Source: Streptomyces sp. D2-8 (GTDB lineage Bacteria; Actinomycetota; Actinomycetes; Streptomycetales; Streptomycetaceae). Taken from it: a stretch of DNA of 64,000 nt. The position numbers and the translations under genes were made by a program. A model generated the notes under the pieces. The model was given only the letters and a program-made list of their open reading frames with translations. It was not told where the DNA came from and ran no database searches. Positions 40,701 to 49,623 of this stretch are shown one piece after another (position 1 is the first letter of the stretch; every line of letters begins with the position of its first letter). Location of the stretch: contig NZ_JAAHBP010000013.1 in the NCBI RefSeq assembly GCF_023184515.1, positions 62,001 to 126,000 on the forward strand, written 5' to 3'.

Positions 40701-42417
40701 ACCGTTCCTCGGCGTCCAGGCAGATGGCGAACATGGACACGGACGGGCCTTCGCGCAGCAGCCGTACGACGCCGGGAAGGGACCGCAGCCGCCGCGACCC
40801 GTCCCACACGACGACGATGTCGGGGTCGCTGAAGCTCGAACCGCCCTGCGACTTGTTCTGCTCGGCGGCCTTCTTGCGCGCGTCGAGGATCTGCGTCAGC
40901 TCGCCGATGCGGGCGCCCACGGTCTCGGCGTCGGTCCCGATGAGCGCGTTGACGTCCTGCCCGCCGGACGGCCGGGCGTGCGGCAGCCAGCGCACCCAGT
41001 CCCAGGACTCCTGCGCGGCGTTGTCGCTCAGCACGTAGAACTGCACGTCCATCGGGCTGTGCAGCGCCGCGGTCTGCGCGACGGCCCAGCGCCCGAGGGA
41101 ACGGGCGGAGTCGCCGGGCCCTGCCATGCCGACGACACCGAGGGCGCGCAGGTGCAGCGCGACCGGGGCGTCCTCGATCTTCCAGGTCACCTGGCGGCGG
41201 TGGTCGTCCTGCTCGGGGTCGTCGAGCACCACCTCGGAGGGCAACTGCCCGGTCCCGAAACGGATCAGAAGGTGGTCGCGGTCGGTGCGCCGCCGCTCCC
41301 ACAGGCGGGTACGGGGCCCGGTTCCGAGGGCGAGCACGGTCGCCGGGTCGGGTATGGCCTGCCGCCGGTCGTTCCGCTCGGCGACGAGCGCGTCCTGGGC
41401 GTCCTTCTCGATCCGCTCCTTCTGCTCCTCGTACTCCTTGACCTGCTTGGCGTGCGACTTACGCCCGTGCTTCTTGTCGTTGTAGTAGTTGGCGAAGAGC
41501 AGGATCGGGCTGAGGCCCGCCATGATCAGGTAGTACCAGCGCTGGAAGATCATCACCGACACGACGGCACCGACCAGCGGCGTGAGCGCCATCAGCCAGG
41601 GCAGCGGCCTGGCCTCGTACTCACGGGGCGGCGACGGCAGCCGGAAGTTGGTCTGCCGCTCGGGCGGACGCAGCCGCGGGGGGCGGTTGTAGTCGAGACC
41701 GACGCCGTCGTCGGACCACTTGAGGGCGGCGTTCGGAGGGGTGTACCGGATGAGTTCGAGAAGGGTGTTGCCGACGGCGATCTGAGCGCCGAGGGGCCAC
41801 TCGGTGGGACCGTCCTTCTTCTCTTCCTTCTTCTCCTGGTCCTTCTTCTTGCCGCTCTTCTTGCCGCTCGGCTCGTCCTCTTCCTTCTCTGCGAGGGAGG
41901 TGCCGTCGAGGGTGACGTGTTCCTTGTCCATGTGCACGGCGACCTGGCAGGTGCCGTCGGTGGCGACGGAGAGGGTGAGGGCCCGGGCGTCGACCTCGGG
42001 ATCGTCGATCCGGACGTACGACGCCGCCCCGCTGCCGATGTCGTAACGCCCGACGCCGAGCCGGTGCACGAACCCGGCCGCGGGCCCGCCGACGACTCGC
42101 AGCTCGACGAGCCCGGTCGGCTCCCCCGGAAGACACCCGGAGGGATCCTGCAGACTGACGACGGCACCCTCGCGCAGGGGCGAGCCGACGACGGTGGCGT
42201 GGGGATCGACGGCGTACCCGTCCACGTACACGAGGGGTGCGTTGTTGGCCGGCGCGTGCCGGTGCTGCCCGAGCGGGATGACCTGCGCCCCGCTGTGCCC
42301 CACCTGCTTGGCCAGCTCCTGCGCGATGTCCCCCACGGTGGACTCAGGATCGGCATCGAGCACCACGTCGGCGGTGCCACCGCCGTACGGGTCGACGACG
42401 GTCAGAGTCAGGCGCAC
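37783..42417 (-). CDS. EssC/EccC-like type VII secretion ATPase (FHA plus three FtsK/SpoIIIE domains)
   Basis: This 1,544-residue motor likely drives export of WXG100 proteins. The N-terminal ~250 residues form two beta-rich modules. The second (RVVGGPAAGFVHRLGVGRYD and AQIAVGNTLLELI) looks like a divergent FHA domain interrupted by a Lys/Glu-rich loop. Two membrane helices follow (PWLMALTPLVGAVVSVMIFQ and YYLIMAGLSPILLFANYY). Three ATPase modules come next: GTTGSGKSELLQ with LLIVIDEFA, then GGAPRSGRSQVLR, and AGPAKSGRSTVLL. The first has intact Walker A and B; the later two are degenerate. The layout matches firmicute EssC more than EccC. GTG at 42417 follows GGGAGG. Confidence 0.88.
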   Translation of the reverse strand: MRLTLTVVDPYGGGTADVVLDADPESTVGDIAQELAKQVGHSGAQVIPLGQHRHAPANNAPLVYVDGYAVDPHATVVGSPLREGAVVSLQDPSGCLPGEPTGLVELRVVGGPAAGFVHRLGVGRYDIGSGAASYVRIDDPEVDARALTLSVATDGTCQVAVHMDKEHVTLDGTSLAEKEEDEPSGKKSGKKKDQEKKEEKKDGPTEWPLGAQIAVGNTLLELIRYTPPNAALKWSDDGVGLDYNRPPRLRPPERQTNFRLPSPPREYEARPLPWLMALTPLVGAVVSVMIFQRWYYLIMAGLSPILLFANYYNDKKHGRKSHAKQVKEYEEQKERIEKDAQDALVAERNDRRQAIPDPATVLALGTGPRTRLWERRRTDRDHLLIRFGTGQLPSEVVLDDPEQDDHRRQVTWKIEDAPVALHLRALGVVGMAGPGDSARSLGRWAVAQTAALHSPMDVQFYVLSDNAAQESWDWVRWLPHARPSGGQDVNALIGTDAETVGARIGELTQILDARKKAAEQNKSQGGSSFSDPDIVVVWDGSRRLRSLPGVVRLLREGPSVSMFAICLDAEERFLPGECQAYVVAEPKAEEYDPAAQQVQQSPQVAGGFPSFQAWHTTALQPEQAERQEQLRLRVEEAGAERLKDVRPDFVSAAWCLRLARSLSPLRDISGETEDSALPGSSRLLDVLQLEPPTSDAIVARWRMGGQSTLAVIGESYDGPFGLDIRKDGPHGLIAGTTGSGKSELLQTIVAALAVANTPENMTFVLVDYKGGAAFKDCVHLPHTVGMVTDLDAHLVERALESLGAELHRREHILAAADAKDIEDYQDLVRRDPSHQPVPRLLIVIDEFASMVRDLPDFVTGLVNIAQRGRSLGIHLLLATQRPSGVVSPEIRANTNLRIALRVTDGGESSDVIDSPEAGHISKNTPGRAYARLGHASLVPFQSGRVGGRRPGAADPAVLMPWVGPLTWEDLGRAALVKPKAESREDEEITDLKVLVDTIRDANSSLGIPPQHSPWLPALDETLLLDDVELPAFAGGPGKLPPAPYGIEDLPASQSRRPVAVDFSTFGHLMIGGAPRSGRSQVLRTLAGSIARTHSIADVHLYGIDCGNGALNALTRLPHCGAVVGRNQTERVVRLVNRLKGEMGRRQDALAEKGFADIGEQRASVAEDERLPHIVVLLDRWEGWVPTLGEIDHGSLTDELQTMMREGASVGIHLVLTGDRTLLVGRIATLTEDKYGLRLADRSDFSSIGIPARKVPEEIPPGRAFRNEFGTETQFALLAEDTTGQGQAAALAAIGEAAAARDAAVPRSRRPFRVDSLPSRISFPEAWELRDPDASRSRLWGLVGIGGDEIVGFGPDLAEGVPAFVIAGPAKSGRSTVLLNFAHSFLAQGTRLVIAAPRQSPLRQLDGTDGVLKVFTDDDIDEDEFEELIDQASLEEPIAVLVDDGEILEDCDAESQMKKLVSRGAERGLALVIAGDEEDVCSGFSGWQVDAKKARRGILLSPQESSSGDLVGVRLNRSMVGGQVAPGKGMLHLGDGELRTVVIPG

Positions 42418-42795
42418 GACTTGTCCTCCCCGTGCCACTGGGCCGGTCGGCCGCTGTGGTGTCTGTTGCTGCGTCCGCTGTGCTGATCGCTGCTGTGCTG
42501 ATCGCTTCAGTCACGCGGGTCACAGCCGTTAGGGACGATATCCGTTCGGTCCGGCGGCGGGGCAATGGGGAGGCGCCGTGATGTTTCCAATGGCAATGGT
42601 GTGCACGCTTTCATGACGGCTCGTTCACAAGCCGGGTATGGGGCACCACAGGCCACACCCGTAAGCTGCTGACGCAAGAGCGGACGATCACACCGGCTGC
42701 CACGTGCGGCCGACAACTCGGCTTCCGGGCCGATGAGTCCGCAAACAGGGAGCCACGGGGGTTGGCCCTGCGGCGTTGTGAGAGGGAGCAGCTTC
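42418..42795. other. Divergent promoter region of the EssC-like and first WXG100 genes
   Basis: This 378-base gap lies between the minus-strand ATPase and the plus-strand WXG100 gene. I found no coding frame with good bias. The ~100 bases at 42570-42670 are relatively A/T rich and probably hold promoters for both directions. A ribosome site (GAGGGAGCAG) lies just before 42796. Confidence 0.5.
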
Positions 42796-43098
42796 ATGGC
42801 CAAGGACCTTGATGTCACATATCAGGACATGCGGGATGCAGCCAAGCATGTCGTGAAGGAGAAGGAAAAGCTTCACGAGAAGCTCGACGGCCTCCGCAAG
42901 TACATCAGCAACCTTGTGGAGTCGGGCTACGTCACGAAGAGCTCGTCCAAGGCGTTCGACGAGAACTTCGACGAGTTCGTGAAGGGTTCGAAGGACACGC
43001 TGGACGGTCTGGACGGCATGGGCGACTACCTGACCATGGCCGCGGACAAGTTCGAGCAGATCGACGAGGAGCTGGCGAAGCAGGCTCGGAGCAAGTGA
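42796..43098 (+). CDS. WXG100-like (EsxA family) secreted protein
   Basis: This 100-residue protein is a helical hairpin of the WXG100 type. Helix one (residues 5-45) is rich in Lys and Glu, and a turn near SGYVTKSSSKAFDENF stands where the W-x-G turn normally is, so the tryptophan itself is lost. The C-terminal half ends in MGDYLTMAADKFEQIDEELA. Its size, coiled-coil pattern and location beside an EssC-like ATPase support export as a dimer. Sequences of this SGFVTxSAS-type variant recur in Streptomyces. Confidence 0.82.
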   Translation: MAKDLDVTYQDMRDAAKHVVKEKEKLHEKLDGLRKYISNLVESGYVTKSSSKAFDENFDEFVKGSKDTLDGLDGMGDYLTMAADKFEQIDEELAKQARSK

Positions 43099-43235
43099 CG
43101 TTCTGCTGAGGTCGTGGGCGGTGTGGCGGGGAGCCTCGGCTCTCGCCGCACCGTCCGCACTGGCGCAAGAGTCGATGATGCGGTGCATCCGCGTACGGTT
43201 CGCCAGGTGTTGAGAAGCGGTACAACGGGGGGAAC

Positions 43236-43550
43236 ATGAGTGATTTGTCGGCCGACTATGAAGTGTTGATGCGAGTTCGGGGCAACCTCGACCACGTAGC
43301 GCATTTGATGAAGAAGCCCGGCCGGGACATGGAGAATGTCACCGGTGACGCGATGGGGGTGCCTGAACTCGCCAAGCGCATGGATGAATTCGGCGACGAG
43401 TGGTCCTACGGGATCAAGCAGCTGACGAAGTTCTCACAGAAGGCGTCGAAGGCTCTGCTCAAAGTGAAGGAGGCCTTCGAGGAGCTGGATCACGAACTTG
43501 CTGAAGCGAACCGGAACCAGGGCAAAGGCGGCAAGGGGGGTGGGAAGTAG
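43236..43550 (+). CDS. WXG100-like partner protein
   Basis: This 104-residue helical protein has the pattern of a WXG100 partner: a charged first helix, the segment GVPELAKRMDEFGDEWSYGI at the turn, and a second helix ALLKVKEAFEELDHELAEAN, ending in a Gly/Lys-rich tail. It is encoded three bases before the large substrate-like gene, the usual placing for an Esx partner that guides its neighbour to the ATPase. Confidence 0.8.
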   Translation: MSDLSADYEVLMRVRGNLDHVAHLMKKPGRDMENVTGDAMGVPELAKRMDEFGDEWSYGIKQLTKFSQKASKALLKVKEAFEELDHELAEANRNQGKGGKGGGK

Positions 43551-43552
43551 TC

Positions 43553-44861
43553 ATGGCCGAAGCGAAGCTGGAAGACTTCCCCGGTCTGGGATTCGTGCCC
43601 TGCCCTGGTGATCACACAGTGGCCGACGACGTGGCCAAGTCGGTTCGCAGGACCGCGAAAGCGCTCGATGAGATCAGTCAGGTCCTGCATGGCACGGGGG
43701 TCGGCGACTGGAAGGGGAAGGCAGCCGAAGCCTTCCGTGAGAAGTTCGACGATGAGTTCCGCCCGCCCGCGCATGGACGATGCGCGCGACTCGTTCTCCA
43801 AGGCCGCCGCGGCTCTGGAGGACTGGGCGGACTACATGGAGCGCAAACAGAGGGACGCGCGGCGGCTGGAGACCCAGGCGGCGGAGGCAGACGATGCGCT
43901 GAGCAAGGCGCACAGCAAGGCCGACAAACTCAAGGGCGCCGACGGTGACACCAAGGGTGCGCAGGACCACAAGGACAAGGTCCAGGACGCCAATCGTGCG
44001 GTGAACTCCAAGGAACTCGAGCTGGAGGAATTTCGCCGTAAGGGCCGCAGCATGGCGGGCGATTACCGGGAGTACGGCAAGCAGATAGCCGAGCGCCTGA
44101 AGAGCGCCATGAACATCGCTCCTGATGAGCCTGGCATATGGGACAAGCTCGGGGACGCGCTCGAGAGCCTGGGCAAGGCGCTCGCGGACCTTCCGGGCCA
44201 GGTGAGGGAGCTCCTCTCCGACATCGGCAACTGGATCAAGGCACACGCGGACTGGATCACCGTCGCGGCCTCCGTTGTCGGTGTCATTGCCATCTTCTGC
44301 CCGGTGCTCGCTCCGTTGGCTGTCGGGCTGAGCGCGGTCGCGTTCTTCGCGCACGCGGCGGCCTACGGTGTGAGCGGCCTCTTTCCGCCCACCGGCCAGA
44401 ACATCGGCAACTGGCTTACGTTGGGTGGCGACGCCCTCGGCATGATCCCCGGTGCCGGCGGGGCGTGGGCGGGCTACAAGGCCGCGCGAGCGGCTGGAGG
44501 CGTCACCACGGGCAGCAGAGTCGGCATCAAGACGGCCGTTGCTGCGACAAAGAGGCTGGCGAAAGAGGCGGATCCGGTACTTCGTGTAATTGACAAGCCC
44601 GTAATGGCAGCCGCCAGCAAGCTGGGGGTTTCGCGGGGTGCTGCCTTGACGGCCACGGAAGGCATTCAGGCTGCCGCGCAAGTGGCGTGGACGGCGCCGA
44701 CCGCAATCAACGCCTATGAGACGAGTACCGGTAGGTACGACGCCGCTACTTGGGGCACAGGAGTAGCCAATATCGCTACGGGCCACAGCAATGGCAAGTT
44801 CGGAGGAGTCGTCGCTGTTGCCAGCGCCGTCGGTCTTGGCGCGTGGGAGTTGACGGACTGA
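43553..44861 (+). pseudogene. T7SS substrate-like protein broken by a 4-bp duplication
   Basis: The frame starting at 43553 encodes a WXG-type N-terminus (PCPGDHTVADDVAKSVRRTA, VGDWKGKAAEAFREKFDDEF) and is then lost. From about 43768 a second frame carries RPRMDDARDSFSKAAAALED to the stop at 44861. Removing one copy of the tandem 4-mer in TTCCGCCCGCCCGCGC (43758-43773) restores a single 434-residue protein. That protein has a coiled-coil region (residues 90-170), a hydrophobic centre (WITVAASVVGVIAIF near 240 and two more segments) and a C-terminus without a known toxin domain. Either a slippage mutation or a sequencing error. Confidence 0.78.
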
Positions 44862-45571
44862 TGGTATCCCGAGAAGCGGAGATCAACTCCGAGTCGCCTG
44901 AGACCGGCGCATCCTCGGCCGGCGTCGCTGATCTTTGGTTCGATCTTCCCCCAGGGTTCATGGAGTTCGACCTGAATGAGGATGCTGAGGCGCGCATGCT
45001 GAGGATGGTTGACGCAGTCGACCCGATCTTCGCAACCGCGACACCGGAGCAGAAACTCAGCCTCATCGTTTCAGGCGAGTACATCCTGCAGACAATGATC
45101 GGGGCAGGAGCCGAGCACGTCTCGAGCTGTTTCCTGCGTATGCACGACGGGGAGCTCTCTCAGGGCACACTGTGCGTGCTGATCGAGAGGCCGGACGTGG
45201 GCCCGCCACACCAGGACCGGCGAGGTACGGCCAAGCGGACAGCCGTCCAATGGCGTGACATGTACCCGGACGCAGAGGTTGGGCTCGTCATGCTTCCGTA
45301 CGGGATCGCCGCCATCTGCATATACGAGCAGGATCTGCAGATGCCCGGCGTACTTTTCGGCTTGGACGGCGACGCCATCCCCGTCAAGGTCCGACAGATG
45401 CAGGTCTGTCTGCCGTTGAAAACCAGCCCTGGCTCCGCCCTCTTCATCTTCATGAGCCAGGACGTCGATCATTGGGACGAGTACCTCGACGTGCTCAGCG
45501 GCATCATGAAGTCGATTTCGGCAGAGGAAACCGTCGATGACAACCGCTCGCAGCCCGACGGACCGGAGTGA
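44861..45571 (+). CDS. T7SS-linked alpha/beta protein, function unknown
   Basis: This 236-residue cytoplasmic-looking protein starts at an ATG whose first base is the last base of the upstream stop (TGATG), so it is translationally coupled to the substrate-like gene. It begins with WFDLPPGFMEFDL, has alternating strands and helices, and ends with an amphipathic helix YLDVLSGIMKSISAE. This outline recurs in the products at 53215 and 53817. I suggest a PsbP/Mog1-like fold acting as chaperone or immunity partner, but this is inference. Confidence 0.7.
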   Translation: MVSREAEINSESPETGASSAGVADLWFDLPPGFMEFDLNEDAEARMLRMVDAVDPIFATATPEQKLSLIVSGEYILQTMIGAGAEHVSSCFLRMHDGELSQGTLCVLIERPDVGPPHQDRRGTAKRTAVQWRDMYPDAEVGLVMLPYGIAAICIYEQDLQMPGVLFGLDGDAIPVKVRQMQVCLPLKTSPGSALFIFMSQDVDHWDEYLDVLSGIMKSISAEETVDDNRSQPDGPE

Positions 45572-45591
45572 GAAGTGATGGGGAGGCAGGT

Positions 45592-46494
45592 ATGAGCGCC
45601 GATGTGAATGGCGAGGCGCGAGGCATACGCGCACGGTATCGAATTCCTTTGGCGGTCGGTATCGGCTGTTACGTGCTCGCTGACATCGCAGGGATGTTTC
45701 TGCTGGCGGATCACTTCGGTCCTGTTGTCCAGGTGCCTCTGTGGATTGCACACGGAGTCGTTCTGATCATCCTCATCGAGAAACTGGGGGTCGGTCAGTC
45801 CAGCCTGTACGCGGCCCTGTTCATCGCCTTCACTTCCGTGCTCTCCGCATATGTCACCGGTGTAGCGCGCGATGATCTCACGCTCCAGTATCGGGGCATC
45901 GAGATCACGGCCACCGTCGTCAAGGAACGACTGGACCCGCCCCAGGGACGCAAGGGCCGTAACTCTTACTACACGCTGGAGCGGCAGGACGGTACTCGGG
46001 TCCCGGGGCCAGAAATGGAAACAACCTCGGACCTTTACGATGTCGGCCGGGTGCTCACCGTGATTGAGGATCCCAAGGGAGAGCTCCGTCCTCAGACTCC
46101 GGGGCAGGCTGACGCGACGGGTGACGTAGTCGGTGCGGGTGCTTTCGCTCTTGCCGCGATCGGTTCCGTCGGTTGGATGACATGGCGAGGATCGGACGCC
46201 GCGAGACGCCGGGACGAACAGAAGGGGCCCGGCCGGCTGCGGAAGGTGTACAAGACCGTGACGGGTGACCACTCCACCCAGGCGGAGCAGGAGGAGAAAC
46301 TACGCCAGGCCCTGCGGACGTACCCGGCCGACCGGCGTGGCTACATCAAGGTGGCCCCGGAGGAATACCCCGACCTGACGCACGGCCGGGCGGCACGGAT
46401 TGCCTGGGAAACGGGTCTGCGTGCGGAGGCGGTGGGCAACCGGGGGGCTTGGCGCTTCAAGGAGAGCGTCGTCGAGGAGGTGCCGCACGACTGA
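45592..46494 (+). CDS. Membrane protein of the T7SS-like locus
   Basis: This 300-residue protein has hydrophobic helices near residues 19-40 (LAVGIGCYVLADIAGMFLL), 48-65, 68-90 (SLYAALFIAFTSVLSAYVT) and 180-200 (VVGAGAFALAAIGSVGWMTW). An extracytoplasmic beta-rich segment (EITATVVKERLDPP, SYYTLERQDGT) lies between helices three and four. A charged cytoplasmic tail of about 95 residues follows. It could protect the cell from a membrane-active substrate or anchor the apparatus. No family was recognised. GGGGAGG precedes the ATG at 45592. Confidence 0.68.
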   Translation: MSADVNGEARGIRARYRIPLAVGIGCYVLADIAGMFLLADHFGPVVQVPLWIAHGVVLIILIEKLGVGQSSLYAALFIAFTSVLSAYVTGVARDDLTLQYRGIEITATVVKERLDPPQGRKGRNSYYTLERQDGTRVPGPEMETTSDLYDVGRVLTVIEDPKGELRPQTPGQADATGDVVGAGAFALAAIGSVGWMTWRGSDAARRRDEQKGPGRLRKVYKTVTGDHSTQAEQEEKLRQALRTYPADRRGYIKVAPEEYPDLTHGRAARIAWETGLRAEAVGNRGAWRFKESVVEEVPHD

Positions 46495-46585
46495 GTCGCG
46501 CTGTGGACGGGGCGAACACGGCGGACAGGCCGAAGAGGTCGACAGGAACGGATCGCGCCTCCCCTTTGCTCACGACCGTTGCGTT

Positions 46586-47599
46586 CTACGTCCCTGCCCC
46601 GGCGACGGTGAGATCACGCGGTCGTGAGGCACAGCGGCGAGAAAAGGGAGGGCGGGTGCGAAGACAGGCCGACGACACGGGAGCCGACCCCCGCATCGGG
46701 GCGCGGTACGACGCCTTCGCAAGAGAGGGAAGGGGAAGAGCCGGGCAGCTCAGGGCCGTTAGGGTGGTCGGGGACACGCCCATGAGCTCGCCGATGTGCG
46801 TGGGGATCGACACCAGCTTCGGAGCGATCTTGATGCCTGCGTCGATGCCACGTCCCAGGTTGCTCATCGGGTCGATTGACCAGCGGTTTCCACCAGCCAG
46901 GTTGATTATGCGGGTGCCGGCCCACTGGCCCTTGTGGACGGTCTGCTCGGCGACCAGCGTCATACGTCCCATGAGACCCTCGGCCTTGATCAGGCCGCCG
47001 TGCTTGAGGCCCCACAATCCGATGTTCTTACCCTTGAAGGTGTAGTTCACGGCTCCCGCGACGTTGTCGCCCAAACCGACGATGTTCCGCCCGATCGTCG
47101 TGACGCCACGGGTCCCTCTGCCAAGTTGCGCCGCCCGCGCTACCGCGGCCGCGCCGTCGGCGGCCTTGACCCCCTTGGCGAACGCGCTGATGCCTGGAAT
47201 AGCCCCGAGAGCGTCAAGGCCAACGTTGAACCAACTGACGTCGGCCCCGCCTGCCTTGGCCATCAGGTGGCTGAGCAGGGCGATACCGCTGGTCACAGCC
47301 GCAGCCGTGGCAAAGATGGCGCCCAGGGGCGGGAAAGGCATGGTGATGATGGCCAGCATGCCCAGGATGCCGCTCAGGTCTCCCACCAGGTCACCGATCG
47401 TCTTGAAGAGATCGGCGTTGTCGTGGAGCCAGCCCTTGGCGTCGTCCCAGAAGCTGTCCTCGATGGCGTCATCGAGTTCATCGCGGATTTTGTCGGCCCA
47501 GTGCGAGGCGCGCTCGTCACGCTCTGACGTGATCCGGCTGAGCTGCAGACGATACTCACCTGCTCGTGTTCGGATGGGTGGCGTTCCTGAAAGCACCAC
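46586..47599 (-). pseudogene. Truncated T7SS substrate-like protein with hydrophobic centre
   Basis: The frame contains an internal portion of a protein like that at 50460: SFWDDAKGWLHDNADLFKTI, a hydrophobic stretch (LGMLAIITMPFPPLGAIFAT), then LDALGAIPGISAFAKGVKAA and a tail to about IGELMGVSPTT (46770). The expected WXG-type N-terminus and coiled-coil are missing, and after 46770 the sequence becomes Ser/Arg/Pro-rich shadow. Both ends appear lost, so I call a decayed copy. No intact start with a ribosome site was found. Confidence 0.6.
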
Positions 47600-47739
47600 G
47601 GCATCGGGGCAGTCGTCGCTCAGAGGGCGGCGCTCAGGTCGCGAGCTCGACTTCTCCGCAGCCTTCGGGCGCGACTACTCAACGGTGTTGTTCTGAGCTG
47701 CTGGTCTCCATCCCATTCCGTTCCTGGTGTTGCTCGCTG

Positions 47740-48687
47740 TCAGGAACCCGACGAGACCTTGTAGAGCCGTACGGTGGCGGCGATCTTCCGTACCGTCGCT
47801 TCCGGTACCTCGTCGGACACGCCCTTGGCGCCGAAGAACGACCAGGAAGTCAGGTCTCCTTGGGTGTTCTTGAAGGCGAAGGTCCATGCCTTGCCGTCCG
47901 TCGAACACTTCTGCGTCTTCTTCACGTCCACGGACCAGGCGGCTCCCAGGCTCCCCTTGATGCCGGAGTTCGTGGTGAACGGCTCCACCTCGCCCGGTCT
48001 CACCTTGGTCTTGTCGGGTTGGGTGAATTGCCCGTACACCCAGGTCTCGGGGTCGGAGCCGGCGATCTCCTCGCTACTCCGAGCGCCGTTGTTGCCCCTG
48101 GAACCTGCGACGGCCAACGGCGTGTGCTCCACGGTGCCGTCCTTGTCCTCGTCCGAGGAGCACCATTGTTCCTTCAAGTACGCGGGGGCGCGCATACCGA
48201 TCAGTGGGGTGTCTTCCGGGTCGTCGTTCTCGGAGACATACGTGACCCAGTCAGTGGACTGGCGCGCCCACTGCGGTGGCACGTCGAACGCGATTCCCTG
48301 GCTCGGGTTCACCACCACCTGCCAGCCCTTGACCGTGGCGGCCACGGTGTCCATGTCCCGAGAGTTGTCCGGACTCGCCGGCGGGGAAGTTGCCTTGGTG
48401 GGGTCGGTGCCTGCCCGGTCGTTCTCACCGCTGCCGAGTAGGACGAAGCCGGTTGCGATCGCCGCTGCTACGACGGCTGTTGCCGCGATGGCGGCGACGA
48501 TGGTGCTGCGGCTCCGCCCGCCGCTCGGCGGCCGAGGAACCGGCATTCCGGCCTGGGGCGGGGGCGCGTTCGACGCCTGCGGCTGCTGGAATGGGCTCGG
48601 CTGATGGTATCCGGGCTGCAGATACGGATTCGACGGCTGCTGCTGCGGTTCCTGCCCGCCCTCAGGCGGCTGCTTTCCTGGCCACAT
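47740..48687 (-). CDS. Pro/Gln-rich single-pass membrane protein with exported domain
   Basis: This 315-residue protein has a Pro/Gln-rich cytoplasmic head (residues 5-57), one membrane helix (STIVAAIAATAVVAAAIATG) and an extracytoplasmic domain with GIAFDVPPQWAR, WVTYVSENDD, two cysteines in EQWCSSDEDK and KTQKCST, and the closing segment ATVRKIAATVRLYK. That end resembles the amphipathic C-terminus of other proteins at this locus. Similar proteins lie near WXG100 genes in Streptomyces, from memory. Function unknown. ATG at 48687 was chosen by the frame of the head. Confidence 0.72.
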   Translation of the reverse strand: MWPGKQPPEGGQEPQQQPSNPYLQPGYHQPSPFQQPQASNAPPPQAGMPVPRPPSGGRSRSTIVAAIAATAVVAAAIATGFVLLGSGENDRAGTDPTKATSPPASPDNSRDMDTVAATVKGWQVVVNPSQGIAFDVPPQWARQSTDWVTYVSENDDPEDTPLIGMRAPAYLKEQWCSSDEDKDGTVEHTPLAVAGSRGNNGARSSEEIAGSDPETWVYGQFTQPDKTKVRPGEVEPFTTNSGIKGSLGAAWSVDVKKTQKCSTDGKAWTFAFKNTQGDLTSWSFFGAKGVSDEVPEATVRKIAATVRLYKVSSGS

Positions 48688-49034
48688 GCGGCGTAACGAT
48701 ACGATGATCAGCGCCGGAATGCGGCCCGTCGAGACGGGCGGACTGCCCAGTACAGGGCGTCCGTCGGCAGGTTCCCTGCCGGAACTCCAGCCGGTGGGCC
48801 AGCAGGAAGCGTATGCGTGACGGTGGTGCCCTGGGAGCCGTTCCGTCTTTCGCCGCCGAGGGCTCGGCATGCGTGCAGCGGTGGGCGTGTACAGGGCACC
48901 TCCGGCTGCCTGGACGGCAGCCCGCAGGTGATTCCGAAGGTGCGGTTCGGGACGTCGTCGCCGACGCCGGTCCGGGTGCGGTTCTCGGCATCTCGGGCAG
49001 GTACAAGTTGTGTGGGGCCGGACCAGAGGGACAG
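48688..49034 (-). other. Decayed coding sequence, minus strand
   Basis: No open gene spans this stretch, but one minus-strand frame reads VPNRTFGITCGLPSRQPEVP and CTRPPLHACRALGG over about 180 bases, which looks like the remains of a Cys-containing exported protein. It lies among three other broken genes on the same strand. Confidence 0.35.
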
Positions 49035-49614
49035 TCAGCCCGAGCCGGCCGTCACAGTGATCCGCTCGACGAAAGCATCGATGTCGTCCATGGCACCAAG
49101 TACCCGGCGCGGGTCCGGGGCTGCGACGATGACCACCACGTCGCAGCCCGCCTCCTGGCTGCGCCAGGCGTAGCGCACACCCGCGACGATCGTGCAGTTC
49201 TCCTCCGTCTGAGTGTCGCGCAGGGACCGCAGGCCGGTACCGAGAGCCTCGGTGGTGAAGTTCTCCATAACCGGCTCCTCCACGAGGGCCGGATCGTCCG
49301 TGGCGACCAGTTCCCGGCAAGGTCTCGTCGCGATCGTCCTCCGCCTCGACGGAGGCGACGTAGACAGGGAGCGGCATGAGGCGAGGGTCCGGCAGGTGGA
49401 GGTAGACGTCGAAGCCGGGGTGACTTCGCGGGAACTGTTCCGAGCAGGCTTGCAGGGTGGCGGCCAGGCCCTTGAGGCCCTTGCGGCTCGGCTTGAAGTC
49501 GCTGTCGCCCCACCATGCTTCGGACATATAGCCACCCCATTCCCGTGGCCCCTTCCAGGGGTTCCCTCCCATGAATCCGGGATTCTCTCCACGGGTCAGT
49601 GTCGTAGTCCACAT
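49035..49614 (-). pseudogene. Frameshifted T7SS-linked alpha/beta protein
   Basis: One frame gives the N-terminal part (SEAWWGDSDFKPSRKGLKGL, HPGFDVYLHLPDPRLMPLPV, YVASVEAEDDRDE). One base out of phase from about 49321 another gives the rest (CRELVATDDPALVEEPVMEN, TIVAGVRYAWRSQEAGCDVV) ending MDDIDAFVERITVTAGSG. Together they form a protein of about 190 residues. A single-base insertion near 49321 in ACCTTGCCGG explains the break. The true start is uncertain. Confidence 0.6.
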
Positions 49615-49623
49615 ATGGCCAGC

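Noticed and set aside
37825..42486. 1,553-codon plus-strand frame opposite the EssC-like gene
   Set aside because: Exact antisense of a multidomain ATPase; no motif, heavy in Val, Arg, Gly and Leu.
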